64,000 nucleotides of DNA from Apostichopus japonicus (GCF_037975245.1 NC_092561.1:2619501-2683500), one strand, 5' to 3'; positions 37,901 through 49,752 are shown, counted from the stretch's first letter. Made by a program: numbers and translations. The notes: generated by a model from the letters alone, not told the origin.

Positions 37901-40900
37901 TTTAATATGTTCTTAAATATGACTGTTCTATATAAGTAATAAAGACAACTATATATCTAATATCTGTTGATGTAAACAGTCCAGATTTGACATATCTGAT
38001 CGTATCTTCGACAGCTGATGACCTTATTCCTGCTAATCTTGGACTTAAAGATCAACAGCTTGCTTTAAAGTGGGTGAACGAAAATATTGCAGGTGGGTAC
38101 GGTTACTATGTTGATAGATAATTGGATGATGGAGAGTTCTTGGTAGCTCTGTTCAGCCACGTGAAAAGGAATGGCATAACTTACATGAAATCTATATTGT
38201 GAGGCCGAACACAAACGTGGGTGGGCAATGGGACGTGTGACATGCGTCATGCGTGATACGACACTCCAATAACAAATCTTGAGTAGAAGAACCCAATTGA
38301 TTTTGGTGCTCATCTCATGAATAATAATGAGGTCACGGGGTCAAACGTGAAAATCTCCAAATGCTAATAACTCCGCAACCGAAAGTCAGAATGTATTCAT
38401 ACTTGGTATTAATGTGTTGGTAGATAGTGGGTACATGGTAAATAATATATGTTAAAGTTGATATTATGCATATTTATTACGGGGGCGGGGCTTAAGTTGA
38501 TTTCCACTAAAATAGCTTGTAAACACGGTAACTGAACAACGACAAGTTGGATTGAAGTCATACTAGGTACATATATACGCCATAGTGAGTAGAAGAGCCC
38601 TATTGATTTTGGTGCTCATCTTATGAATATTAATGAGGTCACAGGGTCAAATGTAAACATTTTCAGAATTGAATCATACTTTGTGTGAAGGTGTTGGTAG
38701 ATAGCGGGTACATGATAATGTATGTTCAATGTGATATTATGCACATTTATTATGGGGCAGGGCTTGAGTTGATTTTTGCTAAAAATAGCTTGTAAACATG
38801 GTAAGTTAACATATTTTAGTAGGTAGGTCCAGAGTCAGTGAAAGAACCTTGTTGATCAAATTAATCAACAATGACGAAAGCTTGGGATTATAATCTCAAA
38901 TGGCAAGGAATCACAATAAGCCCACTGGCTTTCTGGTTAGCTTAAGAAAAAGAAAAGTGGGTACATGTTATTATTGACAAAAGGGGCATTTCTTATCAAT
39001 GAAACGGATACTTTCCATATTTTCATAAAAGTGATTGCATGTGACTCATGTAGTCTGCAATCCAAGTTGGCATCCGTTGGCTCTGAGTTCCGTCCCTCTT
39101 GATTAAGTAGTTGCGTGACTTACTGAGTTGCATGATGAAACACAAAGGAAGACGGCTTCTCCGCGAAAAGGAACGTGGATCAATATCTGTTCAAATAGTG
39201 ACAAACACACTTGCATTTCGTTTGTACGACGAAATCATATACGTAAAGTATCGAACTAAATTCTTTCCAAAAAAAAGTTAACAAGAAAATGGAAAAACAA
39301 GCTATTCTGACCTCATACTGATAATGGAATCGAAAGTATCAAGGTGAGTAGATGCGTATATCTTATTTGTTGATATTCATATCCTAAAATCAACTGGAGT
39401 AACAAAGATCTTGCTGGCTTATTTGTACCCTTGACAGCATTCGGTGGAGATCCAGAAATGGTAACCCTTGCTGGAATTAGTGCTGGTGCTGGTGCCGTCG
39501 GATTGCACATGTTATCTCCGGGTAGTAATGGACTATTTAAAAATGGTATCATGCAGGTGAGACGCCAGTGATTACACTATGTAACCAAAAAACATGTACT
39601 ACTTATATATTAAATGCAGTAATCCCACAAGTATGCTCACCTTAAACAGAAATCATACTGACCATTCTAAAATTTCAGATGCTATTAATATGCTACGATA
39701 AAATTGATTAAGATGGAGACATGCAGTGTTCGACTTATGGCCAAAAAATTGCATAGCAACAAATTTCGACAATTGCTATACAATATTTTTGTTGCATAGC
39801 AGTTCCCCAATATTGAATAGCAGTTTTGAAATTACCACAAAACGGACCAAATGTTGGCGATCAATGTATTAACTAGAAAATGTTTGTTTATTATTACTAT
39901 TTATACTAGTGTTGCTACGATAATCGTTTTCAATATCGGTATCGGCCGATATTTGCAATGTCGGCAGCATATCGGTATCGGTAAAATTTTGCCTAATTGC
40001 CGATAACAGCAAACCGATATTGAACTTTACTTTTTAACAGCAGAGCTACCTGTACTTATTTATACTTGCAATGATTTGTTAATCTGCCCAAGACGATCCA
40101 TTTCTTTAGCGTCAGTTAAATTCAGATTCATTTTCGATTAATATCCATGGAAACCTGACTCTTCGTAACATTTAAAAACACTTCTATGGCGCGCGAATAT
40201 AACCAATGACCTTCGTGAACCTTGGCCTACACACAGCATTAGTGCAGCATATATACACTGTACTAACCATTCATTTCCTCAAAGGCCTCCGTGAAAACCT
40301 TGAACATGATGCATACAGTAACTGCACAGTTCAGCAGTGTTGGAAAACCTTGTTCAATTTCCCGTCAACACACTGCCGATTTCCCGCCGGTGTTCGCCTG
40401 CCTAGCACGCGTAACGTGCGAGCATAAAGGCGTGGTGTCCAGGGGCCCGTCTTAGGGCTATGGTGGGGTCATGGGGTAGAACCCCTCGCGGGGATCCTGG
40501 GGCGAAAGCCCCCGAAAATTGTTGTCATTTTTTGCGATGTCTGGCGATGAAAAAATTCGCAGTTGAGGATGCAAAATACTGACAACTTTTTTTATTTAAA
40601 TTGTCACGAAACTGATGAAAATTTTAAAATGACAAGTTAAAGTAGCTATATTATGTTATAAAATGAAAAGAGATTTAATCTGTCTTTCAATCTTTAAAAA
40701 GTGCAACTTACAAAACTTCCCATATTATGAAACAAACAACGTTCAGCAAAGCCCCGTTTCTAGACTGCCTAACAATGAATAGCGTGCACTATGCGTACAT
40801 TTTTACAACTGCAGTGTTTAACCCTATACCCAACTACTGTACCACGGTACATGTGCTGCGAATTTGCCCAGGTACCTTCCCAACACTGTGAGCTCATCCC

Positions 40901-43900
40901 CTGTGTAACACCTGTTTGTTAACATTTTTTTGGCACGCTGCCAGGGAACCTTTTAGTTACGTGAGATCCGTAACCGCCGAGGTGGTCAGGCTATTTGCTT
41001 TACACTTAACTATGGTAGGATATTATTTTTTCAGGGATTTTTTTCGCTATACGGTCCAGTGAATAAGTTGTACATTGAGTATAAACTCAATAAATTATAA
41101 CTTCTACATTGTGATCGACAGTTCGTAAGTTAAGGTTTGAGTGTTTGCTCCCAAATCTGACTAGGAATTTGTATCGCACAAATCGGCACAATGTGCGATG
41201 CTGATTTGGAAACGTCTCGCAAGTTTGTCGTTTTGGATCGCATTTTGCGATGCGATACCGGAAAAGTCGAACACTGGAGACATGTGCTTTTTTTTAATTA
41301 TCAAACTTCATGATAGATCTTAATATACATACAAAACCTTTGGAAAGAGCTGTGTGTTATACTTTCTTACTTATTTATTCTATGTTCAGAGTGGATCTCC
41401 GTTTGACATGAATGAGATCATAAGTGCTTCAGTGGAGGCAAAAAGGCAAGAGGTCAAAGCGTTTGCTAAATTGTTAGGATGCAGTCCAGAAGATACCCAA
41501 GATGATGTCAAGTTGTTAAACTGTCTTTTGGTCGCCCCAGCTGAGGAGGTTCTTAACAAAATAAACCATGTAAGTTCTCAAACAATCCGTATCTTGCCGT
41601 GCTCTCTCTTCCTTTCATAGACATTGTATGTAGTTTACAATTTAATTGAAATTGTGGTGAAAACTTTAGGACGTTGATGCCAATAATGGTTAACTTATTT
41701 GTCAGAGTATTTATAGCATCGAACTTTGTAACCTTGGTTTGAAGCCATTTGCCTGGCACACAGGGCATCATATGAATTAAATCAGCCCACAATAGCAGTA
41801 CCTACCGTTAAAATATTGAATCACAAGCCTGTGGAATGTCTCACATATGACGAGTTTTCCTCGGCCAGTTGCTGTGATTTGCTCTCAAAATGATAATTGC
41901 CGCTGGTAAATTTATATTCTAACAATAACCACGTGCAGGCATATCGCTATAATTTGAGGAGCAAAGTAAGAGATAAGATTGTAAAAGGTAGATGTTATCG
42001 CCTCCACGGAATAAAAAAAAATCGTCAAGAAAGCTCTTTGCCCTTCTGTTATCTTTAAATGCCAATGAACAAGACGCTACCGTCGTGGCACAACCACGCA
42101 AGACAAACGTTTGGTCAACTTACCAACGCGTTCCTACGTTTTTCTTCCCCAAACCTTACCACGGTAACCTACCGAATAAGAATGTTACTTAATGGCCACA
42201 TGTCCTCTCCTCTTCCAACCGGTAATTTCGTACCACCTTTACCTTCGGTGATGGTTGTGTCAGTATTTGAAATGCTTTAATGCAGCATTTTGCTCTCATC
42301 ATTTCCTTCTAGGTTGGTGCAGAGTTAGGGAACCCCCGATTGCTCCCACCTATTCCAATCATCGACGGAGATTTCCTCCCAGATCACCCTGTGACATTGG
42401 TAGAAGAAGGCAAGGTTTATGGAGAAAGTGCCATCATGGGTACTAGCGGCGATGAAGGGACTGTATTTCTCCACTCGTTGAATTTAGACAAAGAAGTGAG
42501 ACCAGTAGTTAATTCTACAACTTTCGGTACTGCTATTTCTGTGCTCTACGGTGAATATATAGATCCGGCACTCTATGACCTCATCAAGTTAATCTATGCT
42601 CCAGACCATAGCGTCTTGCTTGATGAAAATCGAGACGATTTCTTTCACGAAGCATCACAATTCTTAGGTGATCGGACATTCATGTGCTCACAGTCCCAAT
42701 TCGCAAGAGGATTATCTACTTCCATGAATGTGTATCGACATACTATGACGTACGTCCCCTCTAAGAACGTTATGGACATCAAATGGGCGGGAGCTGGCCA
42801 TGGCGACGATTGTCAATATGTTTGGGGTTTCGTTTTTGAAGAAGAAGACAGGAATCTTTTCAAAGATGAGGAAAAAGAACTATCACGAAAAGCGATGAAT
42901 TACTATGCGAATTTTTTACGAACAGGGTAAGACAGCAAATTAATACGTGTCACATTTATGCACATCAATGTGGTCTAATAGATCCATGAACTGTACACAG
43001 GAGATCATCACTTAACAAAAGTTGGCAAACATTATCGGAGGCTGAACAGATTTTTGCGACTTTCTAGTTTGGGGTTGTGCTTGCAAAACTTAAAAGCGAG
43101 TGGGAGCAAGTATATGTTGTCAAATGACCTCGAGGTTTGTAATATTTCCGCAAACCAGTGGCCGGCCCTGCCATAATACCTCGTTACATAACCATATAAC
43201 TTTGCCAGAATGATTCATTTTGTGATGATATTATAACTTCAATTTTCATTCGTGCAGAGATCCGAACGCACCAAAGGTTGGCGAAGATTCGTCACTTCCG
43301 GTTTGGCCTAAGTTTACCAAAGGAGAAGAATTGTTTAAAGATTTTACTCCCGCTTTGAACAATGTTCATATGAAGAGAAGTGAATGTTACTTCAAAGAAC
43401 ATGTTTTGCCGCCCTTGAACGAAGCATTCAGTAAGTAATGTCATTGAGATCTTTCTGATTTAATCTTCTTTAGAGGAATCTTCAATAAGAACGAAGAAAG
43501 AAAAGAGACCACGTTTGCTTACCATCTCACGAAACAAATTATACTGCAAGATGTGGAAAGGGGACTGGTAGCAGTAGTACGTATAAGAGTAGAGGTATAT
43601 GCACTCAATTTTAGCTTGAGCTAAATTTATAAAATGCTTTCTCAGCGCTTGCTCGTGGATACAATCAATTTGACCATAGGATATAGGAACGATTTCGATG
43701 AAGGGTTATCTACAGTGAATCCAGAACGAGTCATGCATTGCAACAATTACGATTCTAATCCCTTACTATGTATATAGTGACCCTTATTGAATTTTATTTT
43801 CTCTTGTCGGTGCTCTTCACATTATATATACCATGCATGTCGTCTAACGCAGGACAACGGTAGGTAGTATACGAGGACATTGTTTCCTTTCAGAAGTATT

Positions 43901-44100
43901 TCACTTTTTATGGTTTTGTTTTATTTTATTGTACTGTTCGGTAACACTTCGATTCGCAATAATTTTTGTTTGGTTTAATTGCAGAAGAATTACAAGAATT
44001 GAGACAGAAGAACGATGAAAAGTCAAAATGGTCTGAAGAGGGGCAATGTGAAGGAGAGTCTTGTCATCAAGATCAACCCCCAGTTGAAAATAAACCATGA
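34951..44100 (+). CDS. Secreted carboxylesterase/cholinesterase-like protein B (CES-B)
   Basis: This is a tandem paralogue of CES-A with the same eight-exon structure and the same intron phases (0,1,1,0,0,2,1). Exons: 34951-35331, 37037-37196, 38015-38092, 39438-39556, 41390-41569, 42313-42926, 43258-43430, 43985-44100, giving 606 aa. The N-terminus MSRLKLAAFLLCVFVVS is a signal peptide. Catalytic residues are kept: HGGGF oxyanion motif, Ser221 in AGISAG, Glu in GDEGT, His in GAGHGDD. The residue before the nucleophile is Ile, not the usual Glu. The NST glycosylation site and the tail [16 protein letters not shown] are shared with CES-A, so the C-terminal extension predates the duplication. 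The 177-180 nt exon 5 has diverged most, and it sits near the gorge region in family structures. Introns 1 and 4 carry transposons and intron 3 a 306-bp duplication; none matches the CES-A insertions. Confidence 0.93.
35764..36120. mobile_element. hAT-type MITE in CES-B intron 1, 357 bp
   Basis: It begins CAAGGGCGTAGGAACCGG and ends CCTTCCTACGCCACTG. Flanks CCTAACAG and CCTAATAT match at 6 of 8 positions. It is closely related to the element at 45691-45965, sharing TCATTTCCAAATGAGAA and CACCAAATTGCATC. Confidence 0.85.
36240..36675. mobile_element. TA-flanked MITE with palindromic interior, CES-B intron 1
   Basis: Perfect outer inverted repeats TATGGCAAGCCATGTGGGAC are followed by near-perfect AAACAC(T)GCATAA. 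The interior is a degenerate array of ATTAATTCGAATATATACGC-like units, many self-complementary. TA at both ends suggests a Tc1/mariner-type target. Organisation matches the element at 49753-50442. Confidence 0.85.
38281..38815. repeat. 306-bp tandem duplication in CES-B intron 3
   Basis: GAGTAGAAGA occurs at 38281 and GAGTAGAAGA again at 38587. Each is followed by ATTGATTTTGGTGCTCATCT and AATGAGGTCAC(G/A)GGGTCAAA. The second copy is slightly truncated. Confidence 0.88.
39724..41276. mobile_element. hAT-type element filling CES-B intron 4, 1.55 kb
   Basis: Termini CAGTGTTCGACTT and AAGTCGAACACTG are perfect inverted repeats. A perfect 8-bp target duplication, GAGACATG, lies at 39716-39723 and 41277-41284. 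Of the 1833-bp intron, 1553 bp is this element. No intact transposase frame. The interior contains repeated ATCGGTATCGG motifs (39935-40020) and may include older insertions. Confidence 0.94.
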
Positions 44101-45682
44101 AAAAGTCAGCTTTTTTTTGGGTGAACACATCTCTTGCGGAGACACAACTTAAGTCACTGACAATAACAAACGTCTTTCGTGTAACTAGGCTTATTTGATT
44201 CGACAGGGATACGAAACTAAATATATTATCATCCGTACTGAGGATACACCATTTTTTTTTTACAAATATAGTTTCTGCAGAAGTGTGATTCAATACTTTA
44301 ACATTGTGATTTTGATACTAGAACAGTGATCAACCGTACGTTTTGTATGTAAGATTTAGAATGATGTTTCGTCCCGGGTTTGTGCAGCAACAATTCATCT
44401 CCGGATGTTCTAAACTACTTTTAAAGCCATCGATGGGGAAAATACTACAATGGTCTTGAATATTCCACCTTGTATAGATGAAGTGATTTGACAACTGTAT
44501 GCTTCAATACCATTTGGTCCAGTATCAGAACGTTTTCTCGAAGGATTTATTGATACTGAAGACAAACTGTCTTTTCAAGTCGCAAGATATCACAGAACCT
44601 AGATATTCAATCGTGACTTTCCACTAGGATGATTTCAAGTGTATATTTAATCGGGGATATTCTAAACGAGTTCACTCCAAGGGTTTACATTAGCTTTGAT
44701 AAATTTGGGCATTTTCCTATAAGAACGTGTTTACTAGTGAATGTTTTAAGATTTCGACGGCAACTTAACTTGGTAGTATCATATATATGCATTTCATAGT
44801 ATACATTGTAAGAGGACGAAGTGTTGCACGGAATGCTTCTTTTGTCATTGAGTAACGAGGTAAGGGTACGGTATGGTTAATTGGTATAAGGTCATATATG
44901 TATATTATCGTAAATAATGCCCGACCTGCACTCCCTGTGATTCCGTACACTGCGTATCTGATAAAGGACTTTTGAGATAATCATGTCATAGTGATGGTTT
45001 GTCAATACCTATTCAGTCTATAGGAATGTGTATTAGTCGACATATCGACATTATTATTGCTAGAAAGAATTTGGTACAGACTTAAATCTCATAGGTGCAG
45101 TATTTGAGTTTTTGTGACTGAAAAGTATTCAATAAAGCGTTCGTGATTACCTTTGCAAATTCTTTGTAACATCATGTCGATATCGTGAGGCGCATCCACA
45201 AAATGTACGTGGACCGTTCAAATGCATTTAGGCTTAGCCCCCCTCCGTCAGTCGAATCTGCAAAACCTGCTAAGGTTGGGTAGCGTTTTAACAACATGTG
45301 TTGGGCATAATGCACGCATATATATTAATTTTAAGTGCCCCGATAAACGTGTTATTAATGACCAAGTATATTCGCATTAATGCTGCATATATTTTATTCA
45401 TGAAGTGCATACCTCTATCACGTTACCAATTATGCAAATTTATTTCCTCTCATCAATGGTGATGTTTAACCTGCCAAGATTTACGTCGTTTAAGTGGAGT
45501 AATGAAGTAATGTTGACAATGAGAATGTGCTCGGTGATCATGAAAACACAGATTTCAACGCAAGAAAACTTAAAGAAATATATAGTAGTGGTTGCCTGTG
45601 AATGCCTACCATTTAATGATGAATGTAGTGTCGGTCCCCGGGAACAAACCTAACCATCACAAAGTAACTTAATTGACAGACA
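44101..45682. other. CES-B 3' flank, non-coding
   Basis: This is the probable CES-B 3' UTR and intergenic DNA. An AATAAA occurs near 45131. No exon or transposon recognised. Confidence 0.4.
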
Positions 45683-45690
45683 GGTAAATG

Positions 45691-45965
45691 CAAGGGCGTA
45701 GGAACCGGGGGGCTGGGTGGGCGCCAGCCCCCCAGTGAAAAATATGTAGGGGCGGAAGTATCATTCCGCCCCCCTCCCCCGCTTCGCAAGTCAGAAAACC
45801 CCTTTTTCATTTCCAAATGAGAACAAAATCTCATTTGGAGCACCAAATTGCATCTAAGGCCAGGTGAAAATGCAAAATTATATACAAAATGGAGTGGGTG
45901 TCCCCCTCCCCAAGGCCGGCCATCAGTCTTCAGCCCCCACTCAAAAGTACCTTCCTATGCCACTG
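45691..45965. mobile_element. hAT-type MITE, 275 bp
   Basis: It begins CAAGGGCGTAGGAACCGG and ends CCTTCCTATGCCACTG. Flanking 8-mers are GGTAAATG (45683-45690) and GGTAAATA (45966-45973), 7 of 8 identical. Second copy of the 35764-36120 family. Confidence 0.92.
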
Positions 45966-46303
45966 GGTAAATACAACGACAACTATATAACGTTAATCAA
46001 ATCCTTGGTCTGCATTGGAATGTAGCACGATTGGCTATTATATTGAATGAATAACATTCAAATTAAGTCATCAACATATGAATAGTAAAAGATCCTTATT
46101 AATTGAAACAACGTACTCAACACTGACCAATATTATAACATCCGTAAATGCATGCACTGTCTTTCATTCTTTGTTTTTATTTGGATTCCTTGTTTGTTTT
46201 TTATAGGATTTTTTTTTGGGGGGGGGGGGGGTTGTTAATCATTATCGGTAGACGGTTTGTTCGATATATTTAACATGAGAACTTACCATTGTTAAAATTG
46301 CAG

Positions 46304-46354
46304 AATAAACTACAAGAATCAATACAGCAGAGAGATGAAAAATCTCAGGCTTAA
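46304..46354 (+). pseudogene. Carboxylesterase terminal-exon-like fragment
   Basis: After a good acceptor (AATTGCAG, ending 46303) the sequence reads NKLQESIQQRDEKSQA then TAA. It resembles the start of exon 8 of CES-B (KELQELRQKNDEKSKW). The phase does not match the exon 7 donor: spliced there it would give one residue and a stop. It lies 2.2 kb past CES-B and is most likely a relic of a third copy; use as an alternative last exon is possible but unsupported. Confidence 0.6.
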
Positions 46355-46359
46355 TATTC

Positions 46360-47877
46360 TGCAGGCCGAATATAAGACATGTAAAATAATTGTATTACAC
46401 TTCTCAGTCGCGGGGAGATAATTTACACTTTTCGAGTTCTGATTTCATACCGCGAATGGAAGAAGGAATTACCATTTGAAATATGTTCCTACGATGTTAA
46501 GATGAATAATAATTATAGTAAAAATAGTTATAATAACATTTAGGAAGCGCCACATCTATAAAAAAAAAAAGTATCATGTTGCGCTGTACACTAAAAGAAG
46601 AATAGAGAAAAACAAAATGAAGAAAACGCATAAGAGATACAAAAAAAAAAAACAGAACAGATAAGACGTTGAAAGCATGCTTGGAAAGATATGTTTTTAG
46701 TTTACATTTAAAATGACCAATGGAGGTGGTTGCAAATACTTTCAATTTATTACATTAATGCACTTTCTAATATTTTTATGAAAATAACCCACACGGGATA
46801 ATATTGAAAAACGGGTCGTGTGAACTTTTTCCGAAAACAAATACGACATTTCCGGAAGATAAGAGGAGATTCCAAATTCCAAATATTTTGTTAAAATAAG
46901 TGGCAGCTAAGACGGTTTTGGCAAAAGTTATTTTTAATGTACTAACCAGCATTTCAGTGTACTACTCTACTAAAAGTCAACAGCAAATTTCTTCAGAAAC
47001 GTGAATAATTTGCATTCCATAAAGACCAAATACAGATAATGAGATTATGAAATATCAATATGAAGACTGTTGGAAAACTTTGTCTATTGAACGAAAATCT
47101 GAAACTACGTGAAATAAAAATCATGACAATTTTTGTGTGTTTACAAAGTCAATATTTATTAACAGAAATGAACTATTCAGCATTTTTAGAGGAAAAATTA
47201 ACATTATATATGCGCGAATGGAAAAGAATGTCCAAAATTTTAATCTGTTCTAAAGCACACTAAAGTTGAAACAGTATGTGACGGAGCAAACCTAAACATG
47301 TTTTTACTTTGATATGAATAATAAATGAACATAACTGAATTGAGCGCTGTTGATTTATGGTTCACAAGGGACTCTTCACAAACTCGAGCGTTTTACGTCC
47401 AAAGTCAATGGGTGTAAAATTGTCAAAGTTGACTTGCTTGACGGACCCCTGGTCCCTTGCACCTATAAAACAAGGGAATTAGCCCGGTGAGGGTGTTGTG
47501 ATATATTTCGTATACACCCTCTAAACGTTGTATAAATTTGGTAGCGAAAGGCGTTTTCCCGTGGGGGAGGGAATTTTGTCAACCTCTCAGTGATCACGGA
47601 CTTAGGTTTTTTTTAGATTAGTTATACGTGCAGTCAATGAGAGATTTTAGACTCAGTCGAGATTTGTGTACTACTGCTTGAAATTTAGCCTCTGTTAGCG
47701 CTATATCCCTTACTGATGTGTTTAGACTGGCTATGAAACGATCCATCGCGTAAATACTAGCACTTTGTACTAACCTACCGTACTACCCCCATACACGATA
47801 GCGTAGTGATACTTGCGTAGCAGCTTGTGCCTAGTTTAAAGTGGTTAAATTACGACTGAGCCCCTTGCCACCTTATG
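46360..47877. other. Non-coding stretch
   Basis: AT-rich, with short A-runs near 46560 and 46640. I recognise no gene. Confidence 0.4.
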
Positions 47878-48043
47878 ATACTTTTTTAGAAAAAGTCGCC
47901 CAGGAAAGAACCTACCTAACGACTGATCCGCTCTCTTCCCAGTCCCCTTGCATCGGGACTGTGACTGTGTGATCATCGTCAGGTGTGCATCACAACTCCC
48001 CTCGAAAGGGCACAGATACTACACATGATCTTAGCCAAAAGGC
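47878..48043 (-). repeat. U2 snRNA-headed repeat, copy 1
   Basis: Read on the minus strand from 48043, the repeat opens with GCCTTTTGGCTAAGATCA and continues TGTGTAGTATCTGT, nearly identical to the 5' part of U2 snRNA, including the GUAGUA branch-point-recognition segment. The next ~130 bp do not look like U2. They contain a stem CAGTCCC/GGGGACTG and end at GCGACTTTTT. The first ~11 nt of U2 are absent. Copy 2 at 49360-49546 shares the whole unit. It is probably a snRNA-derived SINE or a chimeric pseudogene, not a functional U2 gene. Confidence 0.7.
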
Positions 48044-48080
48044 ATGATGCAATAAGCTATCTTGTCTATATCTTTTGTAG

Positions 48081-48286
48081 AAAAGGCCATTGTGGAAACT
48101 CGGCATTTTAATGAGCCTGTATCAGCAGTATTCTACATGGTGGATGACCACAGTAAAGGCAAGCATATTTTACATGCAGTAATTGACTTATTAAAACAAA
48201 GGTGCTATGATGCTCCTCTGAAGCCAGTAACTTTAGAAATATGGCGATTTCACGCAAGACATAAACCAGACAATAATAGAGCATGA
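48081..48286 (+). CDS. Orphan exon of unknown identity
   Basis: After a T-rich stretch and TAG (ending 48080) the frame reads KAIVETRHFNEPVSAVFY and then a strongly protein-like sequence with VDDHSKGKHILHAVIDLL and LEIWRFHARHK, ending at TGA 48284-48286. Amino-acid composition looks coding, but I recognise no family and find no partner exon. It could be a terminal exon, a relic of a gene or of a transposon, or chance. Part of the 3' end is echoed nearby (AATAGAGCATG..AATGGTTAGT at ~48273 and ~48358). Confidence 0.3.
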
Positions 48287-48289
48287 AAA

Positions 48290-49359
48290 TGGTTAGTCGA
48301 TTCGTCAGATAGGGGGTTGTAGCTGGAACAATGTACCGCGAGATACATTCAGACACGAATAGAGCATGGAAATGGTTAGTTTAGAAAAGAAACAGAGGAT
48401 TTATTTTCTCACAATAATAAAAACAACAATCTGCAACCTCTCTAAGGCTGTTTGTCTGTTCATGAAGGCAGAAAGGTTATCTTGAAAGTTAAGTGTGTCA
48501 TGTTAAACGCTCTCCGTCAAATATGCGTGATGAATGTCTTGGGCGGCATATTGTTAAACAAATGACAGTGTTTTTTGTAGAGCTTATAAAATATTGCACT
48601 ATTTGAAATAACTCTGTCGAAAGCGAGAGTAACGTAAACCCTAGTTAAAGAAGGACGTAAAGAATTGAACAGAATGAATGACACATTAAATAATATAACG
48701 ACAATGGTCAGTTTCAGGCTCCGTAGAAAATGCTATTTGCAGGCTGCAGGGTATTTCCGCTGTCTCTGCCGTCTCCCGTGCTAGAATATTTGTCCCGGAT
48801 GAGTGATTATGAGGTGAGTGCTTGTTGAACTCCTGTATATACTCAAATACTATGCAGTTAGTGATGACATCAGTACTGTGCTGTGAATGTAGCCAACACG
48901 TTAGCTTTGAAAGGAGGAAGCATGAAGCTGTAAGTACTACGTTTTACCTCACTTAGTGCCAGAAATTTACATGACAGGCTATCCATTTATGTGAATTACT
49001 TAATTAACTGATTATCGACCTTTATTAAGTACAAATAGAAGATAACATGGTGATATAAGGTTGTGAAAACGTAATCAAATCTGCCATTGCGAATGTACAA
49101 ACAACCATCAAAGACTAGGCTTGGTACGAACGCTTAGTATAGTTAACATAGTTGCATTGTAGTATAGGCCTATACAATTGCACGGTTTTGCTTGACTAGT
49201 TTTATAGAAAGTGAATCTGGATATGCAGTAGGTATAGGCTGTGGCACCGATTGAAAGCTTATACAACCCTCGTCATTCAATTCAGGGAACTACTATTCGG
49301 AGTTTTTTATTGCACTATGCGACGTATAAAGATGCACGACTGTGTTTGGTTAGTTTTAT
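48290..49359. other. Non-coding stretch
   Basis: No supported gene. A GTAAGT after GAAGCATGAAGCT near 48930 could be a donor of an untranslated exon, but nothing confirms it. Confidence 0.35.
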
Positions 49360-49546
49360 AATACTTTTTGTTAAGGAAAAGTCGCCCAGGGAAGAACCTG
49401 GGCACGAAACCAAACTACCGAACGACTGATCCGCTCTCAACCCCAGTCCCCTTGCATCGGGACTGTGACTGTGTGATCATTGTCAGGTGTGTATCACCAT
49501 TCCCATCGAAATTGGAACAGATACTACACATGATCTTAGCCAAAAG
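49360..49546 (-). repeat. U2 snRNA-headed repeat, copy 2
   Basis: Minus-strand head CTTTTGGCTAAGATCATGTG then TAGTATCTGT, followed by the same non-U2 body as copy 1. Here the body also contains a clear hairpin GCCCAGG-TTCTT-CCCTGGGC. Imperfect direct repeats GGAACTACTATTCGGAG (49287) and GGGACTACTATTCGGAGG (49563) flank the copy at a small distance and may relate to insertion. Confidence 0.7.
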
Positions 49547-49752
49547 TACAACCATCAAATGAGGGGACTACTATTCGGAGGTTTTTTTTCGTGTGTCTAC
49601 GCATTATACTGTAAATACATTACTACATGTTTTGGAATCACAGCGAGAAGCAATGCTTTACAAATTTAAAGACATAAGGCGTAAAAAGATATGTATATTG
49701 CTGGAAAACGGGCAAGGTAACTAGTCAATAAAGTGATAAAGGAGAGAATCTG

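Noticed and set aside
47878-48043. Functional U2 snRNA gene
   Set aside because: The 5' end is missing, the sequence leaves U2 after ~30 nt, and no Sm site in the U2 context is seen.
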